Assembly (NCBI RefSeq): GCF_003057885.1
Contig: NZ_QAGK01000003.1
Span: 62,001 to 126,000, forward strand
Reading direction: 5' to 3'
Length of the DNA stretch: 64,000 nucleotides
DNA from: Oceaniglobus ichthyenteri
GTDB taxonomy: Bacteria; Pseudomonadota; Alphaproteobacteria; Rhodobacterales; Rhodobacteraceae
Shown here: positions 55,853-64,000 of the stretch, in pieces
Layout of the letters: every line of letters begins with the position of its first letter
How positions within the stretch are numbered: the first letter of the stretch is position 1
Translations under genes and position numbers: made by a program
The notes under the pieces: model-generated
The model's database searches: none
Told to the model about the DNA's origin: nothing
Seen by the model: only the letters and a program-made list of their open reading frames with translations

Positions 55853-57292
55853 ATGGTGTTTTCGTCTGAATCCTTTCTGTTCCTGTTTCTGCCGCTGTTT
55901 CTGGCGCTGTATTACCTCACCCCGACGCGGACGAAATCCTATACCATTCTGGCGGGCTCATACCTGTTTTATGCCTGGTGGCGGGTTGATTTTCTGGGGC
56001 TTTTGTTCCTGACCACGGTATTTGCCTATGTGGTGGGGCAAAAGGTTTCGCGCCACCGTGGCACGGCGCGGGGCAAGGCGTGGTTGGGCATTGGCGTGGC
56101 GGGATGTCTGGGCGTTTTGGGCGTGTTCAAATACCTGAACTTTTTCTTGGATAGCTTTGCCGCGCTGGTTGGCACCGATACGGCGGGCCTTGGCATTCAT
56201 TGGCGGTTGATCCTGCCGATTGGCATTTCGTTTTATATCTTTCAGGCGCTCAGCTATCTGATTGACGTGCATCGCGGCGATGCCAAGGCCGACGCCCGGT
56301 TCATTGATTTCGCCGCCTTTATCGCACTTTTCCCACAACTGATTGCAGGGCCGATCCTGCGCTATAAGGATTTGGAGGATCAATTCAAAAGCCGCACCCA
56401 CAGCGCCGAAATGTTTGCCGATGGCATGGCGCGGTTTCTGATCGGGCTGGCCAAAAAGGTACTGTTGGCCGATGCCATCGCGCCCCTTGCCAATCTGGCC
56501 TTTGCCAATTCCGGCGATGTCGGCATGGGGTTGGTCTGGGTTGGGGTCATTGCCTATATGCTTCAGCTTTATTTCGATTTTTCGGGGTATTCCGATATGG
56601 CAATCGGGCTGGGCAAGATGATGGGGTTCAATTTCCTTGAAAACTTCCGCTTTCCCTATATCAGCCGCTCAATCACCGAATTCTGGCGGCGCTGGCATAT
56701 TTCGCTTTCAAACTGGCTGCGCGATTATCTCTATATCTCGCTTGGCGGCAACCGGCGTGGCAAACTCTGGACCTATGCCAACCTGATGACAGTGATGGTT
56801 TTGGGCGGGCTGTGGCATGGCGCGAACTGGACATTCGTTTTGTGGGGCCTGTGGCATGGCGGCATTTTGGCGGTTGAGCGGGCCACCGGCCATGATCGCC
56901 GCGCCGCCCGCCTGCCTTGGGCATTGCCGCTGACATTGCTGTGCGTGCTGATTGGTTGGGTGATGTTTCGCGCTGAAAACGTGGGCCAAGGGTTTGAGGT
57001 TTACGCCGCCATGCTGGGGGCCAACGGTTGGGTCGGCAACCCCGCCCTGTGGCTTGAGGTGACGCGCGAAAGTCTGGCGTTTACCTGTCTGGCGGTGGTG
57101 ATTTGCATTGTCGAACCCCGCGCCTGGACGCTGTTTGAGGCGCGACGCGATTTCGCCATTCGCCCCGATGGCACCGTCGCAATCCCGATGGTGCAGGGCG
57201 CGGTATCTTTGGGCCTGATCGCTTTGGGCGTGTTCACGGTGATGAAACTGGCCGAGCAAAGCTATTCCCCGTTCCTTTATTTCCACTTCTAA
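55853..57292 (+). CDS. algI: Alginate O-acetyltransferase AlgI (MBOAT)
   Basis: The 479-residue polytopic membrane protein passes acetyl groups from the cytoplasm to the periplasm. It begins MVFSSESFLFLFLPLFLALY, as AlgI does. The conserved FSGYSDMAIGLGKMMG is near residues 242-257. The catalytic His falls at residue 322 in GGLWHGANWTFVLWG, the same number as in P. aeruginosa AlgI. It starts 3 bp after algG and is followed by algJ at 11 bp. Confidence 0.93.
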   Translation: MVFSSESFLFLFLPLFLALYYLTPTRTKSYTILAGSYLFYAWWRVDFLGLLFLTTVFAYVVGQKVSRHRGTARGKAWLGIGVAGCLGVLGVFKYLNFFLDSFAALVGTDTAGLGIHWRLILPIGISFYIFQALSYLIDVHRGDAKADARFIDFAAFIALFPQLIAGPILRYKDLEDQFKSRTHSAEMFADGMARFLIGLAKKVLLADAIAPLANLAFANSGDVGMGLVWVGVIAYMLQLYFDFSGYSDMAIGLGKMMGFNFLENFRFPYISRSITEFWRRWHISLSNWLRDYLYISLGGNRRGKLWTYANLMTVMVLGGLWHGANWTFVLWGLWHGGILAVERATGHDRRAARLPWALPLTLLCVLIGWVMFRAENVGQGFEVYAAMLGANGWVGNPALWLEVTRESLAFTCLAVVICIVEPRAWTLFEARRDFAIRPDGTVAIPMVQGAVSLGLIALGVFTVMKLAEQSYSPFLYFHF

Positions 57293-57303
57293 GGGTTAAT
57301 GCG

Positions 57304-58359
57304 ATGATGTTTCCCACTCCAAATCTGGCCCTGAAACTGACCGTACCGGTGGCGTTTTTCGGATATGCCCTGTTGGCCAATCTGTCGTTGTTCACGGCCC
57401 CGAATGCCATGCTGCCCACTGCCCAAGGGCTGTTGAACGGTCAAATAACAGCCGCCATTGATGGGCTGTATCGTGAGAACCTGCCCCACAAGGCCCCCTC
57501 AATCGGCGTGATCGGCGCGGCGCGGTATCTGCTTTTGAGCGAAGGGCGGCCCGGCGTTGTGGTGGGCCAGGCGGGGCATTTGTTTACCTCGGAAGAATAC
57601 CGCGCGGTTGATGGCGCGGTATATGGCGCAGCTTTGGCACAGGTGGCGCGGGCGGCGGCGCAATTGGACGGGTTGGGCGTGCAATTGATCGTCGCGCCGC
57701 TTCCGGCAAAGCTGGATCTGATGCGCGATTGGGCCAATGATGGCGCGGCGGCAAATGCGCTTGCGCAGCTCTATCAAACATTTCAAACCGATCTGCGCGC
57801 CAAAGGCATCAGCGTGGTTGATAGCCGCCCCGCCCTGGCCGCCAGCCCCGCGCCGTTTTTAACAACCGATACCCATTGGACACCGCAAGGCGCGCGCACC
57901 GTTGCCACCAGTATCGCCGCCAGCGGGACAGTTGCGCCGGGGTCCGATGGTTTTACCATCGAAACCGGCCGCGAAATCATCTTTGCCGGTGATTTGGTCA
58001 GCTATATCACATCCGACGCACTTGCGCCCTTTGTCGGCCTGTCGCGTGAAACCGTCACGCCCTATACCGCCGTGGCGCAGAGTGTTGAAACCGGTGTGCT
58101 TGACCTGTTTGGCGGGGATGGCGGCGGCATTGATCTGGTTGGCACATCCTATTCCGCCAACCCGAATTGGAGCTTTGCCGAGGCGCTGAAGCTGGAGCTG
58201 AGCCGCGATGTGGTGAACCATGCCGAACAGGGGCAGGGGCCATTTGCCCCCATGGCGGCATATCTTGCCACGCTTGATCCGCTGGCCCTGCCCGAGGTGG
58301 TGATTTGGGAAATTCCGGTGCGCTATCTGACCGATCCGGCGATGAAGGGGGCGGAATGA
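57304..58359 (+). CDS. algJ: AlgJ-like acetyltransferase (SGNH fold)
   Basis: The 351-residue protein has a membrane signal-anchor near residues 10-30. An SGNH-like domain follows with the acid/His pair in TTDTHWTPQGA (Asp189, His191) and a nucleophile Ser in LVGTSYSANPNW (Ser282). This is the AlgJ/AlgX catalytic set. It relays acetyl from AlgI. An ATGA overlap links it to the next gene. Confidence 0.85.
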   Translation: MMFPTPNLALKLTVPVAFFGYALLANLSLFTAPNAMLPTAQGLLNGQITAAIDGLYRENLPHKAPSIGVIGAARYLLLSEGRPGVVVGQAGHLFTSEEYRAVDGAVYGAALAQVARAAAQLDGLGVQLIVAPLPAKLDLMRDWANDGAAANALAQLYQTFQTDLRAKGISVVDSRPALAASPAPFLTTDTHWTPQGARTVATSIAASGTVAPGSDGFTIETGREIIFAGDLVSYITSDALAPFVGLSRETVTPYTAVAQSVETGVLDLFGGDGGGIDLVGTSYSANPNWSFAEALKLELSRDVVNHAEQGQGPFAPMAAYLATLDPLALPEVVIWEIPVRYLTDPAMKGAE

Positions 58360-59162
58360 AACGGCACTCTGTATACAAGCGCCTGCTGGCGGGGATGATT
58401 GCCGCAACCTTGGCCCTGCCTGTATTGGCCGATCCTGCGCCACCACTTCTTGATCTGACGCGGCTGGGCGGTTATGACGCCGAGGCGCGCAAGATTTCCG
58501 TGACCCTGACACGCGGCGTGCGCAGCGGGCGCGATTTACCCACTCAATCTCTCAGAACCACGCGCGAACGGATGGTTGACGATTTGCCCGTAACCATCGA
58601 CGCCTTGCGCGCCTTGGCCGATGCCGGCGATGGCATCGCCGCCCTGCGTTTGATTGCCCAGCTTGAGGAGGAGGGGCACAGTGCCGCACCCGAAAATCTG
58701 GCGCATTATTACGGGCTGGCCGCGTCAACCGGGCGGGTTGTCGGGCTGTTCGGGCTGGTACGCACCCTGAAACAGGTTGATCCGGCCAAGGCCGGGCCTG
58801 CGCGGTTGCGGATGCTGCAAGATATCGTGATGGCCTATGCCAAAGCAGGCAATCCGGTGGCCTCGGCGGCAATGATGGAGTTTCACCGCACCGGACACCC
58901 GTTTGGCCCGATGCCGGGCGCGATTGCAGAATTGGCCACGGCGGGGCAGGGCAAAAGCAATGCGGTGATCGCGCTGCAACTGGCGGGGGATCTGATTCAG
59001 ACTGGATGGGATGATCCGGCCGCATTGGCCCGTGCGCAAACCCATCTGCGCGCCGCCGAGACAGCGGATTCGGTGCGCATAAAGTTGATCGCGGGCAATC
59101 TTTTGCCGGTGCTTGCGGCGCGCATTCAGACCCTTTCACCGGTTGAGGAGCCAAACGGATGA
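58356..59162 (+). CDS. Small secreted helical-repeat protein in the alginate-type operon
   Basis: The 268-residue protein has a signal peptide (about residues 1-26, ending PVLA) and otherwise consists of alpha-helices with Sel1/TPR-like periodicity (ALADAGDGIAALRLIAQLEE, YYGLAASTGRVVGLFGLV). It has no exact counterpart in the Pseudomonas cluster, although it may share AlgK's scaffold role with the much larger gene at 61262. It overlaps algJ at its start and algX at its end, both by 4 bp. Confidence 0.7.
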   Translation: MKRHSVYKRLLAGMIAATLALPVLADPAPPLLDLTRLGGYDAEARKISVTLTRGVRSGRDLPTQSLRTTRERMVDDLPVTIDALRALADAGDGIAALRLIAQLEEEGHSAAPENLAHYYGLAASTGRVVGLFGLVRTLKQVDPAKAGPARLRMLQDIVMAYAKAGNPVASAAMMEFHRTGHPFGPMPGAIAELATAGQGKSNAVIALQLAGDLIQTGWDDPAALARAQTHLRAAETADSVRIKLIAGNLLPVLAARIQTLSPVEEPNG

Positions 59163-60625
59163 TTGGACGATTGCGCATTCTGGCGCTCACCGCTCTTGTG
59201 GGTCTGTCAACCACATCTGCCATGGCCGACAGCGCCTTTGGCTGTTCGGGGTTGGAAACCGATGCCGATCTGGCCACGCTTGAGGGGCACGACGGTGTGT
59301 TTTTCCGCATGGTTTCAGACCTGCGGATGGATCGCCCGTTTTCTCAGGCGACCGTTGCCAATCTGGCCGAACTGTCGCGCGCTTTGGCCGAACGGGGCAC
59401 CACATTGGTGTTCGCGCCGGTCCCGACCAAAGCGGTGACCATGCCCGATTGGCTGCCTGAACGCGCCCGCCTGATGGGGTTTGACCTGACCGTGGCAACG
59501 GAGGTGCAGCGCGATATCTTACGCCAACTTGACGCTGCCGGTGTCATCACCGTGGATCTGCGCGCCGCCATGGTTCAGGGTGGCGCGGGCCGTCACACAT
59601 TTTTCGGCACCGATACACATTGGAATGCGTTTGGTGCCGAATTGGGCGCGATGGCCGTGGCCGAGGTGCTGAAGGCACAACCGATCTATGACAGCCTGAC
59701 CAAAACCACCCATGAAACCGTTGAGATGGGTGAGAAAACGGCGTTTTCGGGTATGCGCCGGATTTTGCAACGTCGCTGTATCGAAACCCTGCCCGAACCG
59801 GTGACCATGACCTATGAAACCCGCGTCGCCAGCACCGGCGCGGCCATGGCGGGCGGCACCCTTGATATCGGGCTGAACGACGAGACATTGCTGGATATCG
59901 GGCTGGAAGACGAACCGCTGGATATCGGGCTGGACGATACGCTGCTTGATATCGGATTGGACGACACCGCGCTTGATATCGGGCTGGGCGCGGATGCGGG
60001 CGTGGCCCGCGACCCGGCCAGCCAATTGCCTGTTGCCTTGGTCGGTACGTCGTTTACCGATCTCGCGGTCAGCAATTTTCCGGGCTTTGTGGCACAACAT
60101 GCCGGGGTTGAGGTGGTGAATTACGCGATCACCGGCGGTGGTCAGTATGGCGCAATCACATCCTATCTGACGTCCGACGATTTTCAGACCGCGCCGCCCG
60201 CGTTTCTGGTGTGGGAAAACCCGATCTATGCGAATCTGGCGCAAAATGGCAGCGGCCCGATGCGCGAACTGATCGCCGCCGTGCGCGGCTGCGCACAGCC
60301 GGTGGATATCACCATCGGCGATGATCGTGCGCGCCTGACTGCCACGTTGCCACCGGATTTGGGCCCCGATCACACCCTGTTTCTGGACACCGGCACCGGG
60401 GCCATGGCCAAGGCGACGTTCCGGTTTGCCAACGCCGCCGGGCGCAACCGCACCAAAACCATTGAACGGGGCGAACGCCTGCGCCTGAACGGGCGGTTTT
60501 ACATGCCGTTGACCGGTCTGTGGCCCGGTGGCGCGCAGAGCGTTGAAATTGATTTACCTCTTCCCTTGGGTCAGGCCGCCACATTGTCTGTCTGCGCCCC
60601 CGAACCATCATTACAAAAGGATTGA
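59159..60625 (+). CDS. algX: AlgX-like acetyltransferase with LDIGL repeat insert
   Basis: The 488-residue periplasmic protein has a signal peptide (about residues 1-23). An SGNH domain carries TDTHWNAFGAE (Asp152, His154) and nucleophile Ser298 in LVGTSFTD. A beta-rich C-terminal module (about 380-480) resembles the AlgX carbohydrate-binding module. Between them, residues 235-276 hold five LDIGL words separated by acidic spacers, just before the catalytic Ser. This insert is not part of the AlgX family as I know it. It overlaps the previous gene by 4 bp. Confidence 0.82.
   Translation: MIGRLRILALTALVGLSTTSAMADSAFGCSGLETDADLATLEGHDGVFFRMVSDLRMDRPFSQATVANLAELSRALAERGTTLVFAPVPTKAVTMPDWLPERARLMGFDLTVATEVQRDILRQLDAAGVITVDLRAAMVQGGAGRHTFFGTDTHWNAFGAELGAMAVAEVLKAQPIYDSLTKTTHETVEMGEKTAFSGMRRILQRRCIETLPEPVTMTYETRVASTGAAMAGGTLDIGLNDETLLDIGLEDEPLDIGLDDTLLDIGLDDTALDIGLGADAGVARDPASQLPVALVGTSFTDLAVSNFPGFVAQHAGVEVVNYAITGGGQYGAITSYLTSDDFQTAPPAFLVWENPIYANLAQNGSGPMRELIAAVRGCAQPVDITIGDDRARLTATLPPDLGPDHTLFLDTGTGAMAKATFRFANAAGRNRTKTIERGERLRLNGRFYMPLTGLWPGGAQSVEIDLPLPLGQAATLSVCAPEPSLQKD
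59861..59986 (+). repeat. Five tandem LDIGL repeats in algX
   Basis: The 15-base words encoding LDIGL begin at 59861, 59891, 59918, 59945 and 59972, with periods of 30, 27, 27 and 27 bp. The spacers are acidic (NDET, EDEP, DDT). CTT/CTG and GGG/GGA variants show some drift, so the array is not brand new. The reading frame stays open. Confidence 0.9.
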
Positions 60626-60628
60626 ACC

Positions 60629-61258
60629 ATGTTCGACAGACGCCGTTTTCTGGCCCTCGGCCTTGCCACACTGATCCCGACCACAACGTCCGCCGCGGGC
60701 GATGCGGGCCTGTATCAGGATGTGTTTGATCCACAATCCAGCTTTATCCGCGTTCTTGCCCCCGGTCAGGGCTTTGCCACCGTGGCCGGCACCCGGCTGA
60801 GCGATTTTGAGGCCGGCCTGTCGCCCTATGTCAACGTGATGCCCGGCAGCGTGGCCATAACCCATGCGGGCGGCACCACCGACCTGACTGTGGCGCCCAG
60901 CAGCCATTACACCATCGTGTTGCAAACCGGTGCCGATCCGGTGGTGTTGGTCGATGATCTGGCGATGAACCCGGCCAAGGCGGATGTGTCGTTATATAAC
61001 CTCAGCATGCGCGACGGGGTTGATTTGTTCGTGCCCGCCGCGCGCGCTGTGGCGTTGCAGGGCGTGCCGCTGTCGGGGGCAAAATCGGTCGCGCTGAAGG
61101 CGCCTCTGACGCTTGATTTCGAACTGCGCGTCGGTGACGAAACCCTGGCCACCGTCGGCGCGGTGGCATTGCAGCGTCGCGCCGGCGTGTCGGTCGTATT
61201 GACCGGGGCCGACAGCCAATTCACCGCCGTCGCGGTGCCAAACACCTATCAAAGGTAA
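60629..61258 (+). CDS. algF: AlgF-like alginate O-acetylation adaptor
   Basis: The 209-residue protein has a signal peptide with a twin-arginine-like start (DRRRFLALGLA) ending near residue 22. It then has a two-part beta-sandwich. The N-terminal half (GLYQDVFDPQSSFIRVLAPG) resembles AlgF. AlgF has no enzymatic motif; in Pseudomonas it bridges AlgJ/AlgX during acetylation. It lies 3 bp after algX. Confidence 0.78.
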   Translation: MFDRRRFLALGLATLIPTTTSAAGDAGLYQDVFDPQSSFIRVLAPGQGFATVAGTRLSDFEAGLSPYVNVMPGSVAITHAGGTTDLTVAPSSHYTIVLQTGADPVVLVDDLAMNPAKADVSLYNLSMRDGVDLFVPAARAVALQGVPLSGAKSVALKAPLTLDFELRVGDETLATVGAVALQRRAGVSVVLTGADSQFTAVAVPNTYQR

Positions 61259-61261
61259 CCA

Positions 61262-64000
61262 ATGATGCCCGAAGGCCACATTCAATCGCCCCCAAACCGG
61301 CGGCTGTCGGGCCTTCGGTGTGTTCTGGTGGCATGTTTCGCGCTGGGCAGTCCGGTTCAGGCGCAAGACACGCTGGATCTGCAATTCCGCCCCCCCGCGA
61401 TCACGCCGGGGCCGATTTGCGAATCCCCCCCCACCGATGATGAAACCACCGATTTTTGGGGCGATTGGGATCAACGGGTTCTGCCCGACCGCCCGATGCG
61501 CAGCATTCGGCGTGATATGAACCGGCTGGTTCAGATCGACGGCGCGCGCTGGTTCGATACGGTGACGCGCGCAATGGATCTGTTGGAAAAATCCGATCCG
61601 GTGTTTGAGGGCGAAACCGCTTTGGTCATGCGCATTGCCGTGTTGGACGGTGCGGGCAAATTCGAAGACCTGACCACAAGCGGCCTTGTCGCACAGTTGG
61701 CCGCGCAGATCGATGACTTGAAACCGGCGTCAAAACTGGTGCTGTCGCGGTATCTGCGTAACGGGATCGGTATTGCCGCCGATTCCGCCATGGCCGACCG
61801 GTTGTTGGTTGATGCGGGTTATGCCGGCGATCCCAAGGCGCTGCTGGCGCTGGCCGCGCTGCAACTGGCCGGGAAGGCCCCTGCCGACTGGTCGGTTCCG
61901 GCAGAATTGGCCGTAGCCACCGCGTTCAGCACCATGGTGGGCGAGTTGGACCCACAGATTTGCGACCGCGCCACCCGGATCGCCACCCAATTTCGGTTGG
62001 GCGGCGTCGTCACGCCCGATCCGCAGCTGGCCCATGATTGGTATCGCTTTACCGCCGATCTGGGCAGTGGCCATGCGGCATGGAAGGTGGTCGAATACCA
62101 CATGCGTGCCGAACAGTTTGAAAAAACCAACGATCTGCTGCTGCGCTATCTCGAAATGGCTGCGTCGGCCGATCTGTCTTATGCACAGATCGAACTGGCC
62201 CGGGTGTTGGAACGCGGCGCCCTGGCCCCCCGAAACATCGACCGCGCCTATGCCCTGTACGAGGCGGCGTCGCGCTCGGGCGATCTGCGCGGTTTGTCGC
62301 AATTTGCCCTGTTTTTGCGCCGCCATGAACCTGCCGATCCGACAGTGCGCGCGCCACGCGTTACGGTGTTGCAAAAGCTTACCGCGCGCAACGACGCGCC
62401 GGGCTGGGCGTTTTCGCAACTGGCTGAAACAACGCTGGAAGATCGCGGCGTCTGGGCCGGTGCGGGCGATGCGCGCCCCCTGTTGGAACAGGCGGTCAAA
62501 CGCGGCAATCTTGATGGCCATGTGATGTTGGCGCAACTGATCCTGGCCAACAGCCCCAACGCGGCAAATATCGATCGGGCCGTTGATTTGTTGGCCCATG
62601 TGGTAAATGAACGGGGTGGATCACAGCCGATGAAGATGATCCGCGCCGCCCATGTGTGCCGTGCCAACGGCGCGCCAGATCGCGCCGCGGCCCAGTATTG
62701 GCTGGCTGAAGAGCAGGCCATCGGCGTATCGGATTCCGATGATCATTCCAGCCCTTTGTTAAGCCTGACCATCGCTGACAATGCCCCCCGGCTTGCCGAA
62801 ATACAGTCTTTCGCGCTCAGCGGATCACCGAACGGATTGGCAATGTGGCGCCGCGTGATCAAGGCCGCACCGTTCGCCGATGAGGCGATGCGCAATTTCT
62901 GGGCCAACTACTTTGACCAGACCGATGCGCGCCTGGTCGCCCAGGCCAAGCTGGACCTGACCCTGACCCGCGATCCGGGCGTTCACGCGGTGATCTTTGC
63001 CGCCTTGCGCGAACGGCACGCGACCTCGGGCCCCAATTTCGCCGGTTGGCTGAACGACACCTTGGTGAGCGGCATGTATGGCCCCGAAATACTGGCACAG
63101 CTCAGCACCGAGGCCCGCACCGCCGCCACGATTGAGCTGACCCGCTCGTCTGCGATGGGGTATGGGCGGGCGATGATCGGTCTGGCCGCTCTGGCCAACA
63201 CCCCCGCCGACCGGAGCGCGATATTTGATCGGTTTCGCGCCGTGATTGACGCCAATGGCGATTACGCCGCGCAACTGTTTGCCGCCCGCCATGGCGACCG
63301 GCCCGGGTATTACGCAGCCCGCGCCGCCGGGATCATGCCCTGTTCGTTTCGCAGTGCCATGGAAATGGCCGCGCTGGGCGGCGATTTGGGCAATACTGCG
63401 CAGGAAGACCACTGGCTTGCGGTGGCTGATGTTCTGGCGCCAGAGCGGACATCCTGGATGATCGCCTTGGCGCGCGCCTATTTGCGCGGTGGCAAGGCTG
63501 AAATGGGCCCCCGTGCAATGGATTTGCTGACCGAGGCCAGCGCACAGGGCGATATCAACGCCGATGTCGAGATCTTTCGCCTGATCGTGACACCCGGCGG
63601 GCCGTCTTACGATCCTGATCGCGCGGCGCGGATAATTGCATCGGCGCTGGAGGGTGGGCAAATGACGGTGCTGTCGCGCTATCTGTCGGCCCACCGCAAC
63701 GCGGATCAGGCCACGCGCACCCGGATCGAAGCGCTGTTGGACATGCCGATGATCTATCGCAGTGCCGCCGAGGCGGGCGATGCGGTGGCGATGCGCATAC
63801 ATGGTCTGGTCTTGCGCGAACAGGCGGCAGGTGCGGCAGATCTGACCGCCGCCATGGGCTGGCTGGCCCGCGCCGCCAAGGCGGGCGATACCACCGCCAT
63901 GACCGAACTGGGCGAGGCACTGGCCTTTGGCATCGGTTTGCCGGCGGATCGCGACCGCGCGTTGATCTGGCTGACCCGCGCCGCAGAACAGGGCAGCGAC
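61262..64000 (+). CDS. Very long Sel1-repeat protein, AlgK-like (cut by window end)
   Basis: The frame is open from the ATG at 61262 through the end of the window (913 codons, no stop), so the protein is larger. It has a signal peptide (about residues 15-36, ending PVQAQ), a short acidic start and then helical Sel1-like repeats throughout (for example AMGWLARAAKAGDTTAMTEL and RALIWLTRAAEQG near the end). AlgK, a Sel1 lipoprotein of about 475 residues, guides polymer to the AlgE pore; this protein is about twice as long and has no lipobox. It is the likely periplasmic scaffold. It starts 3 bp after algF. Confidence 0.78.
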   Translation, partial: MMPEGHIQSPPNRRLSGLRCVLVACFALGSPVQAQDTLDLQFRPPAITPGPICESPPTDDETTDFWGDWDQRVLPDRPMRSIRRDMNRLVQIDGARWFDTVTRAMDLLEKSDPVFEGETALVMRIAVLDGAGKFEDLTTSGLVAQLAAQIDDLKPASKLVLSRYLRNGIGIAADSAMADRLLVDAGYAGDPKALLALAALQLAGKAPADWSVPAELAVATAFSTMVGELDPQICDRATRIATQFRLGGVVTPDPQLAHDWYRFTADLGSGHAAWKVVEYHMRAEQFEKTNDLLLRYLEMAASADLSYAQIELARVLERGALAPRNIDRAYALYEAASRSGDLRGLSQFALFLRRHEPADPTVRAPRVTVLQKLTARNDAPGWAFSQLAETTLEDRGVWAGAGDARPLLEQAVKRGNLDGHVMLAQLILANSPNAANIDRAVDLLAHVVNERGGSQPMKMIRAAHVCRANGAPDRAAAQYWLAEEQAIGVSDSDDHSSPLLSLTIADNAPRLAEIQSFALSGSPNGLAMWRRVIKAAPFADEAMRNFWANYFDQTDARLVAQAKLDLTLTRDPGVHAVIFAALRERHATSGPNFAGWLNDTLVSGMYGPEILAQLSTEARTAATIELTRSSAMGYGRAMIGLAALANTPADRSAIFDRFRAVIDANGDYAAQLFAARHGDRPGYYAARAAGIMPCSFRSAMEMAALGGDLGNTAQEDHWLAVADVLAPERTSWMIALARAYLRGGKAEMGPRAMDLLTEASAQGDINADVEIFRLIVTPGGPSYDPDRAARIIASALEGGQMTVLSRYLSAHRNADQATRTRIEALLDMPMIYRSAAEAGDAVAMRIHGLVLREQAAGAADLTAAMGWLARAAKAGDTTAMTELGEALAFGIGLPADRDRALIWLTRAAEQGSD

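Noticed and set aside
1-64000. Mobile elements, CRISPR arrays, tRNA or rRNA genes
   Set aside because: No transposase, integrase, direct-repeat array or cloverleaf-like segment was seen anywhere when reading through; a tRNA search program was not available.

Overview
The window looks like chromosomal DNA of an alphaproteobacterium of the order Rhodobacterales (Roseobacter-type). This is inferred from the protein families and gene orders, because no rRNA is present. Supporting features are two DUF1127 proteins, a Tad pilus locus whose pilins carry an Asp-Trp-Val core, the order ybgC-tolQRAB-pal-cpoB-tilS-ftsH, an fhs-folD pair, a monomeric NADP-isocitrate dehydrogenase and a TTG-started ftsH. 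I saw no rRNA, tRNA, CRISPR array, insertion sequence or phage gene.

Layout. 1-6.1 kb: DUF1127 proteins, a tandem universal stress protein, a BI-1-like membrane protein, a LysR regulator, a quinone-oxidoreductase-like enzyme, an XRE regulator with a striking upstream GTTAAC array, and a histidinol-phosphatase-like enzyme. 6.2-13.7 kb, mostly minus strand: a chain of overlapping genes (YmdB-like phosphoesterase, SLC13 transporter, lipoprotein, YebC, DUF998, unknown) and mgtE with 5-formyl-THF cyclo-ligase. 13.8-24.5 kb, plus strand: guanine deaminase, then the complete Tol-Pal envelope cluster, tilS and ftsH. A 63-codon remnant or duplicate of the tolA 3' end sits between tolA and tolB. 24.5-32.3 kb: a MOSC protein, a possible 24-residue membrane peptide with its own terminator, one-carbon genes (fhs, folD), pdeM with an Lhr-type helicase, and an rRNA methyltransferase.

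32.3-46.4 kb: a Tad/Flp type IVb pilus locus read on the minus strand. It holds three pilins, cpaB, cpaC, a CpaD-position lipoprotein, cpaE, cpaF, tadB, tadC, two TPR lipoproteins and the prepilin peptidase, with an AAA ATPase gene nearby. No tadE/F/G minor pilins are visible. A short G-rich motif recurs upstream of several of its transcription units. 46.7-51.3 kb: a lytic transglycosylase overlapping a HAD-UbiA fusion prenyltransferase, then isocitrate dehydrogenase.

51.8-64 kb: the most interesting region, a tightly packed alginate-type exopolysaccharide operon. It contains an alg8-like polymerase, an alg44-like co-polymerase, an algG-like beta-helix protein, algI, algJ, a small helical-repeat protein, algX, algF and a very long Sel1-repeat protein cut by the window end. 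The parts form a logical machine: inner-membrane synthesis by Alg8/Alg44, acetyl transfer by AlgI/J/X/F, and a periplasmic scaffold of Sel1 proteins. It departs from the Pseudomonas system in several ways. The Alg44-like protein has no recognisable PilZ c-di-GMP motifs. The AlgG-like protein lacks the DPHD catalytic motif. AlgX carries five LDIGL repeats beside its catalytic serine. No algE, algL, algD or algA is in view.
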